Shown piece after piece: positions 33,465 through 46,106 of a DNA stretch of 64,000 bases. The notes under the pieces were generated by a model that saw only the letters and a list, made by a program, of their open reading frames with translations, had not been told where the DNA came from and made no database searches. The translations under genes and the position numbers were made by a program. Each line of letters starts with the position of its first letter. Within the stretch, counting starts at the first letter, position 1. Source of the DNA: Omphalotus guepiniiformis (lineage: Eukaryota > Basidiomycota > Agaricomycetes > Agaricales > Omphalotaceae); contig JAQOOI010000022.1 of the NCBI GenBank assembly GCA_028554645.1, forward strand, positions 2,976,001 to 3,040,000, written 5' to 3'.

Positions 33465-35489
33465 TTAGGTGCTTTCTTCATATCGCTTGATTACGAGGGG
33501 GAGCTGGAGACCTTCTCGAAGTCGTCCTTTGATAAACGGTCGCGTAAAGACTCCGTTGCACTTCCCAATCTTTTGCCCCTCAACTGGAGCAAATGTGAAA
33601 TGAGGAAGCAGTGCAGCCAGGAAAGCCTTCATTTCGGTAATGGTAAATTTGAACCCGGGACAAGAGTGGGGACCGAAAGAAAAAGTCATCACATTAGCAA
33701 GTCCCGGGAATGCTGGAGAGTGAGCACTGGGTGGAAGGGAGCTCCATCGCTCAGGTCTAGTGGAAGAATGAGTCAGTATGATGCATGGGGTATGTATATG
33801 TACTAGATAGCTTACCGAAACTCGAGGGAATCAGCCCCCCAAATCTCTCGCGAGAAGTTCAATCCTTCAATGGGGATATGTATAAAGCTCCCTTTGCGTA
33901 TTTGAATGTGTCCCCCAGGCTGTACAACGGTGCCGTCGCGAAGAACCACCGGGTGTGAGACCGGGATCAGATCGTCCTTCGTGGCCACACGTAGAGTGCC
34001 GTGTACGGGAGGTACAAGACGCAGCGTCTCGCGGACTACGGCGTCCAGAAGCGGATATGAGTCCAGAGCGTCAAATGCTTGATTCTCCACTTGGAAGCTT
34101 TCGGCATACCCGGAGTCAACAATCGGTGGAGTTGTAAGCTCTGCACGTAAACGGCTCTGTATATCGGGGTGTAGCGCAAGAAGATGCAGACACCAAGAGA
34201 GAGCAAGCGCAGTTGAGTCAGACCCAGCAAAGAGGAAGGAGGTAATTTGGTCCAGGAGAACTGAATCGGAGAGTCGTTTTGAGGGATCGCTGGACAGGTT
34301 CGACTTGACTGAAAAAATACGATCAGACGCATCATCATCACAGATGAGTGAAAACGCTTACTGAGAAGACTCAGCAGATCCTTTTCACGGATATCACCCA
34401 AGCCTGACTTTTCTTCACGCATAGCTGCTTTCTTCTCGGACACCAGAGTCTGCCCAACCCCATATATCACCCGTAGACTCTCTTGCACAGTACGTGTAAC
34501 GTCATCAGGCTGTATTAGAAAGATCGGTCAAAAGAATGGTTGCATTCCACAGCAGAGTAGCTTACCCAGATTTTATCCAAGGACGGTAGGAGTATGCGCA
34601 GCAGACTCTTCTTGTCAGCCATATCAAACATGCGACGATAGGCGACATAAACGTCCTCAGTTTCCCCATGGAGTGCGCCAAAGTTGTAATCAAGACAGGC
34701 AAGGCCAAATGCGTCAAATGTAGCCCGAGATGTCCAATGAGACACATCAATGGAAGAACTACTGTCTTGTGAAAGCATTTCATCCCATTTGAACCTGAGC
34801 TCCTCGGCTTTTTGGAAGAACACTGAAGACAGGTTCTTGACGGACTGTGTAGTAAAGGCAGGACCTATGATTTTCCTCTAGACAGGCCTTGAATACGAAT
34901 CCAACAAGATAAAGCATAAGCGTAGCTTACCTGGAGGTCATGTTCAGCTCCTTCCATAGTAAATACACCTGTGGTTAGAGTGAGTTGAGGTTCTTCTCCT
35001 ACCAAGTCTCATCCTTACCTCGGCCTAGTAGTGAAGAAACGAAGGAACGTGTCTGCCATGGTTTTTCATACAAAGACGATGTCAACACATGCGCAACAAC
35101 ACGAAAGTCAAACGACATCAAACGGTAGTCATACTGGAAGGAGGAGTCAGTGTTATAGCAGCAGCAGCGAGTCGTTTAGCTCAAACCTTTCCGGCTCCGT
35201 GATATCTGAAAGTCTTGCCATGCGTGTTCCTCCACTCCTCATGAAGTGTGGCGCTGAAGTCCGGGCTGGTAATAATGAGAATCAATGGGAGTCCCATGAG
35301 ACCATATCACAGAGCCACTCACTCTGTTACTTGTCCAATGTGACTTGTGAAGAAAGAAGCGTCTGGTCCAGGTAGCTTCTTGAGGGGATCGAATATCGGA
35401 GAGATGATAAGTAGATTGACAATCCACCAGATCCCTCGGCCTAGGAGGACGAGGAAAGCGATGAGTATAGCAGTAGATAGATGGAGCAT
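33465..35489 (-). CDS. Cytochrome P450 monooxygenase
   Basis: Membrane-anchored fungal P450. The anchor MLHLSTAILIAFLVLL is followed by KKLPGPDASFF, HEEWRNTHGKTFRYHG, EKPWQTRSFVSSLLGRG and GPAFTTQSVKNLS. The I-helix is FLFAGSDSTALALSW, the K-helix ExxR is ETLRLVPP, the PERF-like motif is FRPERW, and the heme loop is FSFGPHSCPG with the axial cysteine. About nine introns, all in frame; stop TAA at 33465. It resembles the large multi-gene P450 families of Agaricomycetes. The substrate is not predictable, and no terpene or polyketide synthase gene lies nearby. Confidence 0.92.
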
Positions 35490-36326
35490 GCGTCTGAAAA
35501 GAAAAGTAGACTAAGAATGTTGAGTGTGTGGTCAAGAAGGTTAGCCGTATTTTAAGCGCTGCGACATACAGAATACTACAACTTCCTTTTACGGACAGAA
35601 ATGACTTTTTAGGCAGTCTCGCGGTCACATGCTTGCTTTGACAGTAACCAAGCCAAATTCAGCGTTCTTTGTCTGATAAGGGACCATCGTACTTTACTCA
35701 CATACTTGGAAGAGTCAGAGTCAAAACGAATCATAGCGGATCAAGAGATGCTCAGTCTTGTTGTCGCTAAGTTGCAGGTAGGAAGATTGAAGTCAAAAGG
35801 CATTTGCCAGACCCTTCTTGAGGAGGAAAAACGAAACATGAAAAGAGCCGCCTGGACTGCTGGAGCTGCGCGCTGAGGATCTAAAGAACTGCGTATATCC
35901 GACGTCTTGAAGGCGTAACTTTCATCTGCTACAGAACAAGGAGAGAAGTCATTATGACTAAGTACAAGGGATGTTGCCAGCTGAGCACAACGACACAACG
36001 AAGAGCATCTTGATTAGAAGATAGAAGAAAGCTGGAAGAAAGCCTGAATAAAATAATACCAGGCAGAATCCAGATACCAGGGCCGTTTCGAGGAGTATCC
36101 CAGTAATACATACGTACAACACAGACATGCCGGATGATGCCGTCGGACATTGAACCTTATGCTAGTAACTGTGTAGTTTACATAAGCGACTTATCTACAG
36201 TACCGGGAAAGATTGTTCGGGCCAGCGTATCGACAAGTAGCCTCAGCAAGGTGAATTGCAGCCTCACGTCGCTCTGCTTTCTCTATCTCTAAATTGTTAT
36301 TTCAGCTATCCTCAAGCTTTCTCAAA
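35490..36326. other. Intergenic, divergent P450 / RPS29
   Basis: No gene recognised in this 837-bp gap. The final 60 bases before RPS29 are pyrimidine-rich, typical of ribosomal-protein leaders. No TATA box or repeat is clear. Confidence 0.4.
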
Positions 36327-36626
36327 ATGACCCACGACGCAGTTTGGTTCTCTCGCCCTAGAAAATTCGGAAAGGGCGCCCGTCAGTGGTGAGCATCACT
36401 GTGGTCTACTGGGAGATGGGAAACCTCTGAAGACTGTTCTCAATCCTACCAGCCGCCTTTGCGCCCATCAGGCTGGTCTTATCCGCAAGTACGGTCTTGA
36501 CCTTTGCCGTCAATGCTTCCGTGAAAAATCTGCTGCCATCGGTTTCGAGAAGGTGCGATACCTATCTGCCAATTTCATGATACTCGTACTAAATAATACG
36601 AATGTTATTCACCTCAGAACCGGTAA
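36327..36626 (+). CDS. RPS29: 40S ribosomal protein uS14 (S29)
   Basis: Short zinc-binding protein of the small ribosomal subunit. Exon 1 reads [20 protein letters not shown]. Exon 2 gives [23 protein letters not shown] with the paired CxxC zinc site, then [12 protein letters not shown] last exon of three codons reads NR and stop, after an intron at 36553-36617. The total of 56 residues equals the family norm. Intron ends are GT-AG. Intact. Confidence 0.96.
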
Positions 36627-37312
36627 AAGCGCCTCAAGTATGAAGGATTCATTCTACTTCTACGATATTTTTGCGCACTTCCGTCTGTATGCGGTTTTAG
36701 GGATATGCTTCACATAACATGACTTCAGCCAATGCTCCTTCGTCTCCCCACATAATACTTTTGGCCAGTGTCTTGTAGAATAACATACTTATTCGTCAAG
36801 CGAGATTGCTTGACCACGGCAATATTGAACGTTGAAGGTTTATATTGAGTTGCATTATTCACATTCGTCGAAACATTACAATGAGAACAACCAAAGAACA
36901 ACTAAGAAACAATGATATAACAGATCCAGATGGCAAAGTATCTAATTAAGGAATTTATACAGCTTGGGTGAATAACTACAGGATGACAGACAAATAGTGC
37001 TGCTGGGAGGACTACTGTTAGACAAACAACCGAGTTAGAATGAATGAAGTAACCTGTACAAATGAGTAGTGCCAAATAAGAAGTGTTCGAAGGAAAGCGC
37101 GCGAAACATTGGATGGAAATATGCAGGTGGCAAAATACAATGGAGGATGGTATGGTAGATTCGGGTGATAGAGACGCAAAACGCAGATAAAACGATGTTA
37201 TGGTTGATATAATGAGACAATGGGGAGAGCAATTCAAAATTGAGGTCTTCGAGTAAGGTAGATTGTTTGGTATCAAATGCAGGTTGTGCAAGCGGCTGTT
37301 ATCCTTGTGTTG
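36627..37312. other. Intergenic, convergent RPS29 / Pumilio
   Basis: AT-rich 686-bp region between two 3' ends. Nothing coding was recognised; open frames on the minus strand here have no recognisable motifs. Confidence 0.4.
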
Positions 37313-40300
37313 TTACATCCCGTAGCCAAAAGCCGAGCGCTGGTAAGGGTCGTTGAGTGTACTGTGCAGCGCAGACCCGCCGAAATGGTTGACACCAGCA
37401 AAAGAGGCAGCAGAAAACCCATTACTATGGGAGGGCGAAAGACCCTGACTGTGATTCGAGTTACCTTGCAAGACGTATCCATCAATTGCTTGTGGTTGCA
37501 GCGTGTGCAGCTGAGAAGTCAACGGCCCTTGTCCGTATGAAGCCTGAGCTTGCTGCAGCGAGTAGAGACTGCTCTGAGCACCATAAACATCAGCGAGAGG
37601 ATTCCCTTGAAGCGACGGCGAGATATGGCGTCCTCCACTCTGGGGAAGGCCCATGCCCTGATTGGTGAGCGCCATGTTGACCAGGGCCTGCTGGTTGTGG
37701 TATGTCCCGAATTGATCCATCTGCTCACGTTGGAGCTTGTTCTGGATACGCTTGCCATAAGGTGTGTTGCGTATGAGAGGGAGCACGGGTCTAATCCCTT
37801 CAACAAGAAGGGCACGTTGCGTGGGTTCTGCATAGTCCAACGCTGTCTGCACGCAGTAGTTGCCGTAGGAATCTCGCAAGAGCTTCTCTAGCCGTGTGCG
37901 ATTGAGAAGCTCTTCAATGAGCATTTTTCGAGTGCTGTGTTCCGCCACGCGAATACACTACACTACAATCAGTTGTACTCTTCATAGACCAAAATAGCAG
38001 CACAGTACCTTCTCGATGACATTAGAACTGAATTTTTGTACTGATAAGGCGCAAACGTTGCCAGCGAATTGACGAATCACGGCATCACTGAAACGGTTGT
38101 CGTTCAAATCCAAAATATACTGTACAACCTATAGGAGAGGTGAGTAGAGTCCTTTCTATCCGCCCTTGTATATCCTACGCACATAATTACCGTAGGGATC
38201 TTGAACGAGAGTGAGGGCGTTGAACGTGATCTCATTAACGAGCTGGATGCGCTGGTGATCAGAGGCATGATCGATGCACCGCTGAAGGACGCAGCACCCA
38301 TGTCGATGAGTAGCAACCTCAACACAGTTGGCAGCGACTGCGTTGTAAATGAACTACATGGAAGACACGTTGAGCTACAAAAAGAGAAAAAGACGTTAGA
38401 AACTTACTTGATTGTCCTCGGGCGACAACTTATTCAGGCATTTCTGGATGACGTGATTGCCGTTGAGATCTTTGATCAGCACTACAACATGAAGACTGAG
38501 TGCAAGGATGATAGAGTGGATCTGAGCATTGTATCTAAGATCAGTCTGCTTTCGCGGTCGTAAGTGTGATAGGTGAGAAAAGTCTGAAAATCGTACTTAC
38601 CTGTCTCCGAGTGGACAAGAAATCAATCATCTTCTGAACAGCACGGGTACCATGCATGTTAAGGGAGATGTTGACTAAATCCTGAGCAACAGATTCGCAT
38701 ATCACGTTGCGTTGATCATCCGTGGAGTATTCCAACAGTTTCTGACAAAGGTAGTTGCCGAAAGGATCTGGAAAGAGATGAAACGAGCAATTTTCCTTCG
38801 AATGGTGGTTGACTGACCAGTCATGAGGTCTGCGAAATGACCAAACGTTTCACGGAAAATCATATCGCGATGCTCAGGAACACCTTCCTCCAATTTCTTT
38901 TGCAAGTATCTGCATCCGTGTTGATCTTTACACAGAGCGGGAATTTCACCCTGAAGGTCCTCTAGCCGTGTTCCAGCGAAGCGGTTGACTGAAGGAGGGA
39001 TCTTAGTCAATTGCGAGTCTCAGAGCAATGAGGCTTACACTCACGATCCATATCTCCGCGCTTGTGCTTGGGTCCATGCAAGCCATTCATTTTGCTATCA
39101 ACACCTGGGTTGGCGCGAGTAGGGAGGCCCAATCCATAGCGAGAACCGTTATGATGGTAAAGGGCCGTAGAACCACTGGTGTTATTTCCACTCGCGCTAG
39201 TGCGGCCACTAGTGTCAAAACCAAATCCATTGTACCGACCACTATCCAATCCGCCGTTTAGACCATAACCAGGTTCAGATCCGTACTGCTTGCATCTGTC
39301 AGGTAACACTGTCTCGGATGAAAAAGAGGAACGTAAGGCTCATCAAGACCTTGTTGCATACCGTTGAAGTTGAGGCTACCATTTTCATAACGTCCAGAAG
39401 GAAGTCGAGACAATGATGCTCCAAGATCGTTTGCAACATCACCAAATCCATGAGAGCCTTGTCCAGAAAGCCGGCCGTTCATATTTTGCGAATCACCAAG
39501 AGGAGTTCCAGGAGTCTTCAAAAGATGCGAAGCAGCACTCGGCATCCCCAAAGGAGTAGCGGGAACAGATCGGGTCGTCCCATTCAAGCCATCAAGCAAA
39601 CCTAAAGGTGAATCCCGACGAGGCGAAGGGGGTTGACCATGAGAAAGACCCTGAGGATGCTGAGCCACTAGCGGCGTAGTGGTTGCGGAAACTGTCCCAG
39701 ATACAAGGCTGCCTGGCACATCACTAGGAGTAAGTGCGAGACCGGGATTGGTAACAGCGCGCCTATCCAACTTGGACGATGCGAGGCCCTCGGGGCCACG
39801 AGAGAACTGCGGCCACTCAGAAGATTTCTCGCGATCAAGTGAGCGATTAGCGAAAGAATTCCGGGGAGAAGTCTGGGATATGTGAGCCAAGTCTAGAGCC
39901 GCAGATGACGTAGTGACCTAAAAAGGCATCACTGAGCAACTTCTTGCACTCTTGACAAAGATATATTACCTTGTTTCCATACGAATTATGGAACTTGTCC
40001 TCATCAGACGTTGGAAGATGCCTCATAGCATCTAAAGCATTCCGTCAGTATCGGAGGCAACTTCGAACAAGGATAGACGGACTATGCATCTCTTGGTCTA
40101 ATTGCTCATCCAGCATCATGCCTGCATTGTAAGTACTGGCATACCGAGCGCCTTCATCATCTGCGTAACGAGAACCTCGGTTGAGGATGGAAGCTGACAC
40201 TGACGGAGGAACAGGAGAAGCTCTGTTGGAGCGCTGCCCCTCAAGAGTCAACCCCTGTAGATGCCCAGCCAACTCATCATCATGGCTACTAGCAGAAGTC

Positions 40301-40968
40301 CGCCGACTAGCAGGCATACTTTTCGCACCAGCGGACCGAGAGTAGCTGTTAGCCACCCCGGAAGAGAGGTCAGGAGAAAGGTTGACCGAGGGTGCATAGG
40401 TGACCGATTTTCGCTTGTCTCCGTTGCCAACTGCGTTCGAAAGAGAGTCCGCGTCGACAAAGTGTGAGGGTCCGTATTTTGCAGCCACTGAGCCATCTCC
40501 TTGCAAGGCGACATTCAGACGAGGCGGCGTAGTAGGAGCCGAGACAGCCAAATGCTGGATACCCGTGTTTCCATTAGGAGCCGTAGTAGGATCATAGGGG
40601 ATACTAAGCAGCTCCTGTGCTTGCTGCTTCTCGAGTGCTCGCATTTGATCTTCGAACATTTTGCGCTGAAGAGCACGCTGCCTTTCGTGTTCAAGGCGCT
40701 TAAGCTCAACACGCTAAAACTATTGAGTCCTCGTTAAATTGACCATTAGAATTCCAAACTCACCGCAGAAAGGTCCGTCATATTACTCCCCAATCTGGCT
40801 GCCTATAGCACAAAAATAACACATTATTGCAACTCTCAGGCCCTTCACCAATACTGGACCTACAGAATCAGCAAGGTCCAAAAAAGCAGGTGGACTTTGC
40901 TTCCGCTCGCCAGAGGGAGAGGTGTTATTATCAGTAGAAGCAATAGGCTTTTCCGAAGAAGCATTCAT
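37313..40968 (-). CDS. Pumilio-family (PUF) RNA-binding protein
   Basis: Post-transcriptional regulator binding UGUA-type elements in mRNA 3' UTRs. The N-terminal half is low-complexity with a short coiled segment (VELKRLEHERQRALQRKMFED). The C-terminal half has eight PUF repeats, with recognition helices around HGCRYLQKKL, FGNYLCQKLL, HGTRAVQKM, NGNHVIQKCL, HGCCVLQRCI, YGNYVVQYIL, SSNVIEKCI and YGNYCVQTAL, followed by a Gln/Ser-rich tail ending RSAFGYGM. About ten introns. One problem: between EPYVPLF and SETVLPDRCKQYG (near 39322) the frame shifts by one base at a run of five T, where six would keep it open. Everything else is intact, so this may be a sequencing error. Confidence 0.9.
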
Positions 40969-42399
40969 CTTGAAATATATGAAGAGGAGTAATCCGGGGC
41001 GGTGAACGACAGAAAACGAAGTGAACGAGTAAAAAAACGGTGCAACAGAGAGATAAGCTTAGAAGCACAATGATATCCTGATCAGAGGAGAGGCATTGAG
41101 CGATAGAACTAGGCAAATAACATCTCGAAAAGGCAACAGACCTGAAAGCCGGTTTTGAGCCTCTAGAGGTAGGTGTTGTTACAAATTGGCAGACGAGCTT
41201 TGAAAGGCAAAAAACATGAGCTTGGAAATGAGTAAAGAAAAGAGAACTAACCCTTTTAAAACTCCAGATTCAAGCAAGAATAAGGAGAGAATGAAAGGAT
41301 CAGTTCAGAGTGTATTATATGCTGGTCGCTGAGCACGTTAGAATTCTGGACCCTGAGCTCAAAAACACGGCAGATGCCTTTTATATTATTTTTAAACTCC
41401 GGCGTCCCTTAGAATAAAAAATATCTGTGCCCTTCGCTCTTTTCACATTTTCACCACTTTACCCGACTCTCGACTTCACAACCTTTGTTCTAGCGGTCGC
41501 ATAAAAGTTTTGGCTTTTGCGAGCTAAAGGTGAAAGGAATGCTTTTACATCCCTTGCGACTCAGATTTGCGTCAATTCGCGAATTGACGGACACTCGACA
41601 CTCAGGCGCTTACAAAGTGCTGCGATGTTTTTCGTCGTTTCTCCATACGTGCTGCATTTGCAATCTTCCGTCAGGTTGCCAGGAGGGACAATTATGTATG
41701 GCCGGCCGATAAATCATTAGGAGTACATACTTACATATGTAGAACACACGAGATTTCGGAAAGCTAGACTTCCCTGAGATTGATTATTATTGTACCATGC
41801 ATATTGTTCAGCTGTCGCGCTAAGTATTTCGGAGGCCAAACACACTGTACCAGTAAGTACCGAAGAAGTTTGTGAGCATTCTTGGAGCCCGGATATGAAT
41901 GGTTCGTTCAACCAATGATCAATCTTAGCTTCTGTAAGTGAACATACCAGCCATAGCTATTTCGATTCACTTTTAGAAATCAGCCAGACCGAGCGTGCCG
42001 ACGTCCGACGCCCGACGCTATTCAATCAGTAACCACTTTTGAACGCGCATTCTGAACTCTGAACTACCGCGCACCCACAGGCCATAGGTACTTACACAAG
42101 TTACAGCATCCGAATCAATATTGATATCATGCATCACAAGTACATAAAGTACATAAGAGTCAACAAGTCGGAAGTCCACGCGATCCCTCAGTTACCAAAT
42201 ATCTACTCTCCACGTACTTACAGGAGATATGGAAGAATATGGACCTGCAACGTAACGGAGCCACTACAGGCCATTGCTTGGCTCGAGTCCCAAAACACGG
42301 AGCCATAACACAGGGACTCTTTTTGCTTAAATCCGCAGCAGACAGCTTGAATATCGTATAGTAATGTGTAAACAAGTAAATATGTAGAATGCAGGAAAT
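40969..42399. other. 1.4-kb upstream region of Pumilio gene
   Basis: No coding gene recognised. It probably contains the long 5' leader and promoter of the PUF gene and the 3' end of Vps38. A perfect 20-bp palindrome, CGTCAATTCGCGAATTGACG, lies at 41570-41589. Short open frames on both strands have no recognisable motifs. Confidence 0.4.
41570..41589. repeat. Perfect 20-bp palindrome
   Basis: CGTCAATTCG followed directly by its reverse complement CGAATTGACG. It could be a dimeric transcription-factor site about 600 bp upstream of the PUF start. Role inferred only. Confidence 0.6.
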
Positions 42400-45300
42400 C
42401 TACTCTGAAGACTGTGTGATAGGAAGGGCAGTGGGAGCAGCGAAGGACGCCGCCGGATCCGTTGCATACTTTTCTTCCGGTACAACTTTCGGGGCCGTAC
42501 AATCAGCCAAATGGCCATTGCTAAGAGACATCTTCCCTTCTTCCTGGTTTGCGGGGTCTACATCGCTATTGAGAGCCGAAGACCCAATAGTGCGTCTATC
42601 GCTCTCATCCTCGCAGAAACCACCGTTGTCCTGAGTATTCTCACCTTGACCTGGGTCCGGTGAAGTCGTCGCCTGAACCTCGGAGTTTTCCGCGCTCTCG
42701 CCCGTCTCGTTACTGCGTGTAAGCAAGGATGACGGGTACCGTACACGAAGGAACCCTGCAAATGGCGATAGGCCCAGAAATCGCGAAGATTTCTTCAATG
42801 TATCCATGGAGACTCCTGTAGGTGTTGTCGATCCGCTCGCGGGCGGAGTAGTCTCGTTGGGTAATTCCACAGTGCTATTAGCTTTAGGAGTCGTAGCACC
42901 AGCTCCAGTACTGTTTTCTTGGGACGGTGATTCAGCCCGAGGTGATTCTAGTCCGGACAAAGAGGCTAACGGAGAGTTCACATGCCGAGGCGGACTAATA
43001 GATATCACAAACACGAAAAATCAACGGAGAGCTCTGCATGATAGATATGGCAAACGACAAACTTACCCGACAGGGACGCCCTCGCCGCTGGTAAGGGTGA
43101 GAAGCAGATTCTTGAGGTTCGGTAGTGTGTGCCGGATGTCGATGGCACGAAGTTCATACTCCACCATGACCTGAGGATGGTGCACATCAATAGGCGAGCC
43201 ATAAAAATCTAAAGGGCCGAACTCGTACCATCTCAACATCCTTGTTTAATAAAAAAACGCCATACTCGAACCTGTACGTGTCCACTCCTTTAGAAAACAG
43301 AGGAAACCTTCGTAGCAGGCAAACATGAGCCTGAACGGATCGACAAATCATCGAATTACGAACTCACATGCGAGGGCCAACCATGGCTGATATCCCATCC
43401 CGAATAAGACTTCGACTTCCCACATAGGTGATAGGATAGACGAGTCTTTTGCCCAAGTACGCGGCTAGCAGATGCACGACCAGTGCAGCATAGCCTAGGG
43501 AAGTGGCAACGGCTTCTTCATTCACCTCTTTGTGATTCGGTAATGAGAGCGGCGGTGCTGGGTCGTTAGAAGAGAGTGGAATTGGAAGGGGTACGTCGAC
43601 GATAGTGAAGAGGAGGTCAGGAGGGGAAAGCAGTTCGATGGGGAATATGGATGACAGAGTTGAAACGAGCGTTGTACGCGTAGGCTTAAAGAGACTTCGA
43701 AGCGACTGGAGACGTGCCCTAAGAGAGAACAATCGACATAAGTTTCAAACCGCACTAGAAGAACAACCCACTGCTCGTCTATTAAGTCTTCTTCAATTTC
43801 TTCTCCGCGTCGTAACTCCGCTTCTTCTTGCTCCCGGACCAGAGCAAGTAATCTCTGCCGTTCACGGAGCTCTTCTCGGCGGCGCAGAATGTCATCCCGC
43901 ACTGCAAATAAGGAAATTAATGATAACTTCGCGCCACTCAAGATGGTTCATACGCTGTTGGGACTGACTGCAAACACGTGCGTAGTTCGCTCTCAGCTCA
44001 GATATGCGACCTTCTCGTTCATAGATCTCGCGTCTCTGAAATGTTCAGACTTCAAATCAACACCAAAAGATAGAATACTGGAGTGCTTACCGTCATAGCA
44101 GCTTGATCTATGCTTAACGTACGATCAATTCCATGTATGATTCCGGCGAGCGATGATTCGTTATCCGAAATGCAAGTCTGAAGAGTGGCTAGTCTTATGG
44201 GGAACGATCTGAATTGAAAAAAGTTCATGAACTATGAAAGGAAAAAAACTTACTTGAAAAGATCCTGCCATCCCGCTGTTCGGGCAACATTTGTTGGTGA
44301 ATCAAGGTCACGGCCGGCGCCTCTCCGATACCTTCTACGCAGAGGAAGAGTATGTGCATCTGACAGAGTCATTGAAGAATCGGAAATGTCGCCTGCATGC
44401 TTAATGCTCCGCACATTGGACTCCGGATCAGATGCATAGCCTGCTGACGGTGAAGGAGATCGTGTACGTGAGATAGCAGAAGACGGAGCAAAGAAAACTT
44501 GTCCCGGAGGATTCAGAGTAAGAAGCAGAGAATTAGAAGGAAGGTGAGACGAGGAGCTAGACTTTTCATCCTACAAGATGTTAGGATTACATTTCACATA
44601 GGCTTCATGAACTTACGTCTTCAGCAAGCGGAACCAAGTTGTTGAGATCTATATCCCACTCCTGTAGTACCTGCCATTCATTGTCCTCCTTTCTGTCTGG
44701 TTGATGAGGGCACGCCTTTTCTTTCCCCTTACTATTCGAATAGGCCTCCTTCCAGACTGAACCGACCTTCGCCCACAATTCAAGCTTCAGCATCCCCCCG
44801 CTTGTATCCGTCCACGGTGCATAGTCTGATTTTGAATCAATGGCAAATGAAGGATTAGTCGAGGGTCGATGAATTGAGGAAAGGTAATTAGGCACGGGCG
44901 GTTCTGCTGGCTCTAGTAACGTCGATGAGGAAGAAGACTGAGGAAATGACCTTTGTGACGCCGAAGGAGAATTTGCTGATTTACCCTTACTGTGTACGTT
45001 TGATGGAGCCAGTGAAAGGGTCCTGGAATGACCATTAGGGGAGACTGCAGATGCCGTTGTTCGCGATGACGACCAGGATTCGCGACGTGAAGAACCATTT
45101 CTATCAGCAACAGCTAAGTCTTTGTCTTTCCGTGGCGACATACTACCAGAAGGGAATTTGGGCGAGAGTGGAGATTGGGGGGGAGGTGTAGATATTGGTG
45201 GGGAATGCACTCGTTTACGCGGAGACGGTGTAGGCTCAGGTACATTGACATACTCCTCCATCGAGGGAGGAACATTGATTGCAAGAAAGGTCTCCACCAG

Positions 45301-45935
45301 ACGGGACTTGATGACCTTTTCTAATCCGCATTGTGAATGGTCTTGTAATATTGTTGAAATTGGGAAACTGGGAGCAGAGTCTCCAGTTATATCTGAAGTA
45401 CCTGGCGGAGCAAACGAAGTCGAGATAGCAGAAGTAGTACGGACTCGCTGTGTCCTGATAGTAGGTGCTGATCGGCCAACGGAACTGGATATTGGCCTGT
45501 CGCCCTTCTCTTCCGGGAAGCTCACTCGTGAGCTGGTCCTCCTTCTCCCTCTGGACTCTTTGGCTGTGTCTGGCGAGCTACGACTGCCTTCTCCATCGTC
45601 TGAGCGCAGACTTGGCAGCGTGGAAATTGAATTAACGGATACTCGACGTCGTCTACGGGTCAGAGCCACATCCAGATCATCAGGAAGATGCCCGTGAGTT
45701 GGGAACTGGTGCTGTTCGACTGGCTTAAAGAGGGCTGAAGCAAGAGCATCTCTCGCGGGGAATGGTGTCAAATTACGGACTTGAATCGAAGTTATATGTC
45801 GAATACGGCGCTATGTTGAATGTCAACATTATCAACAGGGTTTGACTAACAAGGAAAGTGAGAAGGAACCTGTATGAGATGCTTGCTGTCGTGAACATCG
45901 TAGAATGGCACAGATTGTGTTGAATTGTCCGACAT
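42400..45935 (-). CDS. Vps38/UVRAG-like PI3-kinase complex II subunit
   Basis: Likely subunit of the Vps34-Vps15-Vps30 lipid kinase complex acting in endosomal and vacuolar sorting. The start MSDNSTQSVPFYDVHDSKHL and RRIRHITSIQVRNLTPFPAR lead into a long low-complexity C2-like region. A coiled coil follows (RRREELRERQRLLALVREQE). The Atg14/UVRAG-type C-terminal domain has LGYAALVVHLLAAYLGKRLVYPI, then after introns YRFEYGVFLLNKDVEM and IDIRHTLPNLKNLLLTL. A Ser/Pro-rich acidic tail ends the protein. About seven introns, all in frame. Atg14 is the main alternative; the GVFLLNKD and IDIRHTLPNL blocks favour UVRAG/Vps38. Confidence 0.8.
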
Positions 45936-46106
45936 GTAGAAGCTTTAAGGACCGTCAATGTCCTCTGACACGTTGTCGCCGTCGACGACGTTGCCCAGCG
46001 TAAAGAGCGTCGAAGGTTGGGAATTGAATATTTGAAGTTAGCGAGTAGATGCTAAACGCGGAAAATCCGGAAATTAGACTTGTCTTGTTTCCTCCATCAA
46101 ATACAC
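45936..46106. promoter_or_regulatory. Bidirectional promoter, Vps38 / coiled-coil gene
   Basis: 171 bp separate the two divergent start codons. It includes a short inverted GTCGCCGTCGACGAC-like element near 45975. No TATA box was seen. Confidence 0.4.

Noticed and set aside
28552..35489. GH79, GCNA and P450 as a biosynthetic cluster
   Set aside because: No synthase, transporter or shared promoter motif; the genes have unrelated roles.
36902..37291. 129-codon minus-strand open frame between RPS29 and Pumilio
   Set aside because: AT-rich composition, no conserved motif, and it sits where two 3' UTRs are expected.
43605..43967. 120-codon plus-strand open frame
   Set aside because: Antisense to the coiled-coil exon of Vps38; no start context or domain.
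45122..45697. 191-codon open frame on the plus strand
   Set aside because: It lies opposite the Vps38/UVRAG exon, has no recognisable motif, and is explained by the codon bias of the real minus-strand gene.
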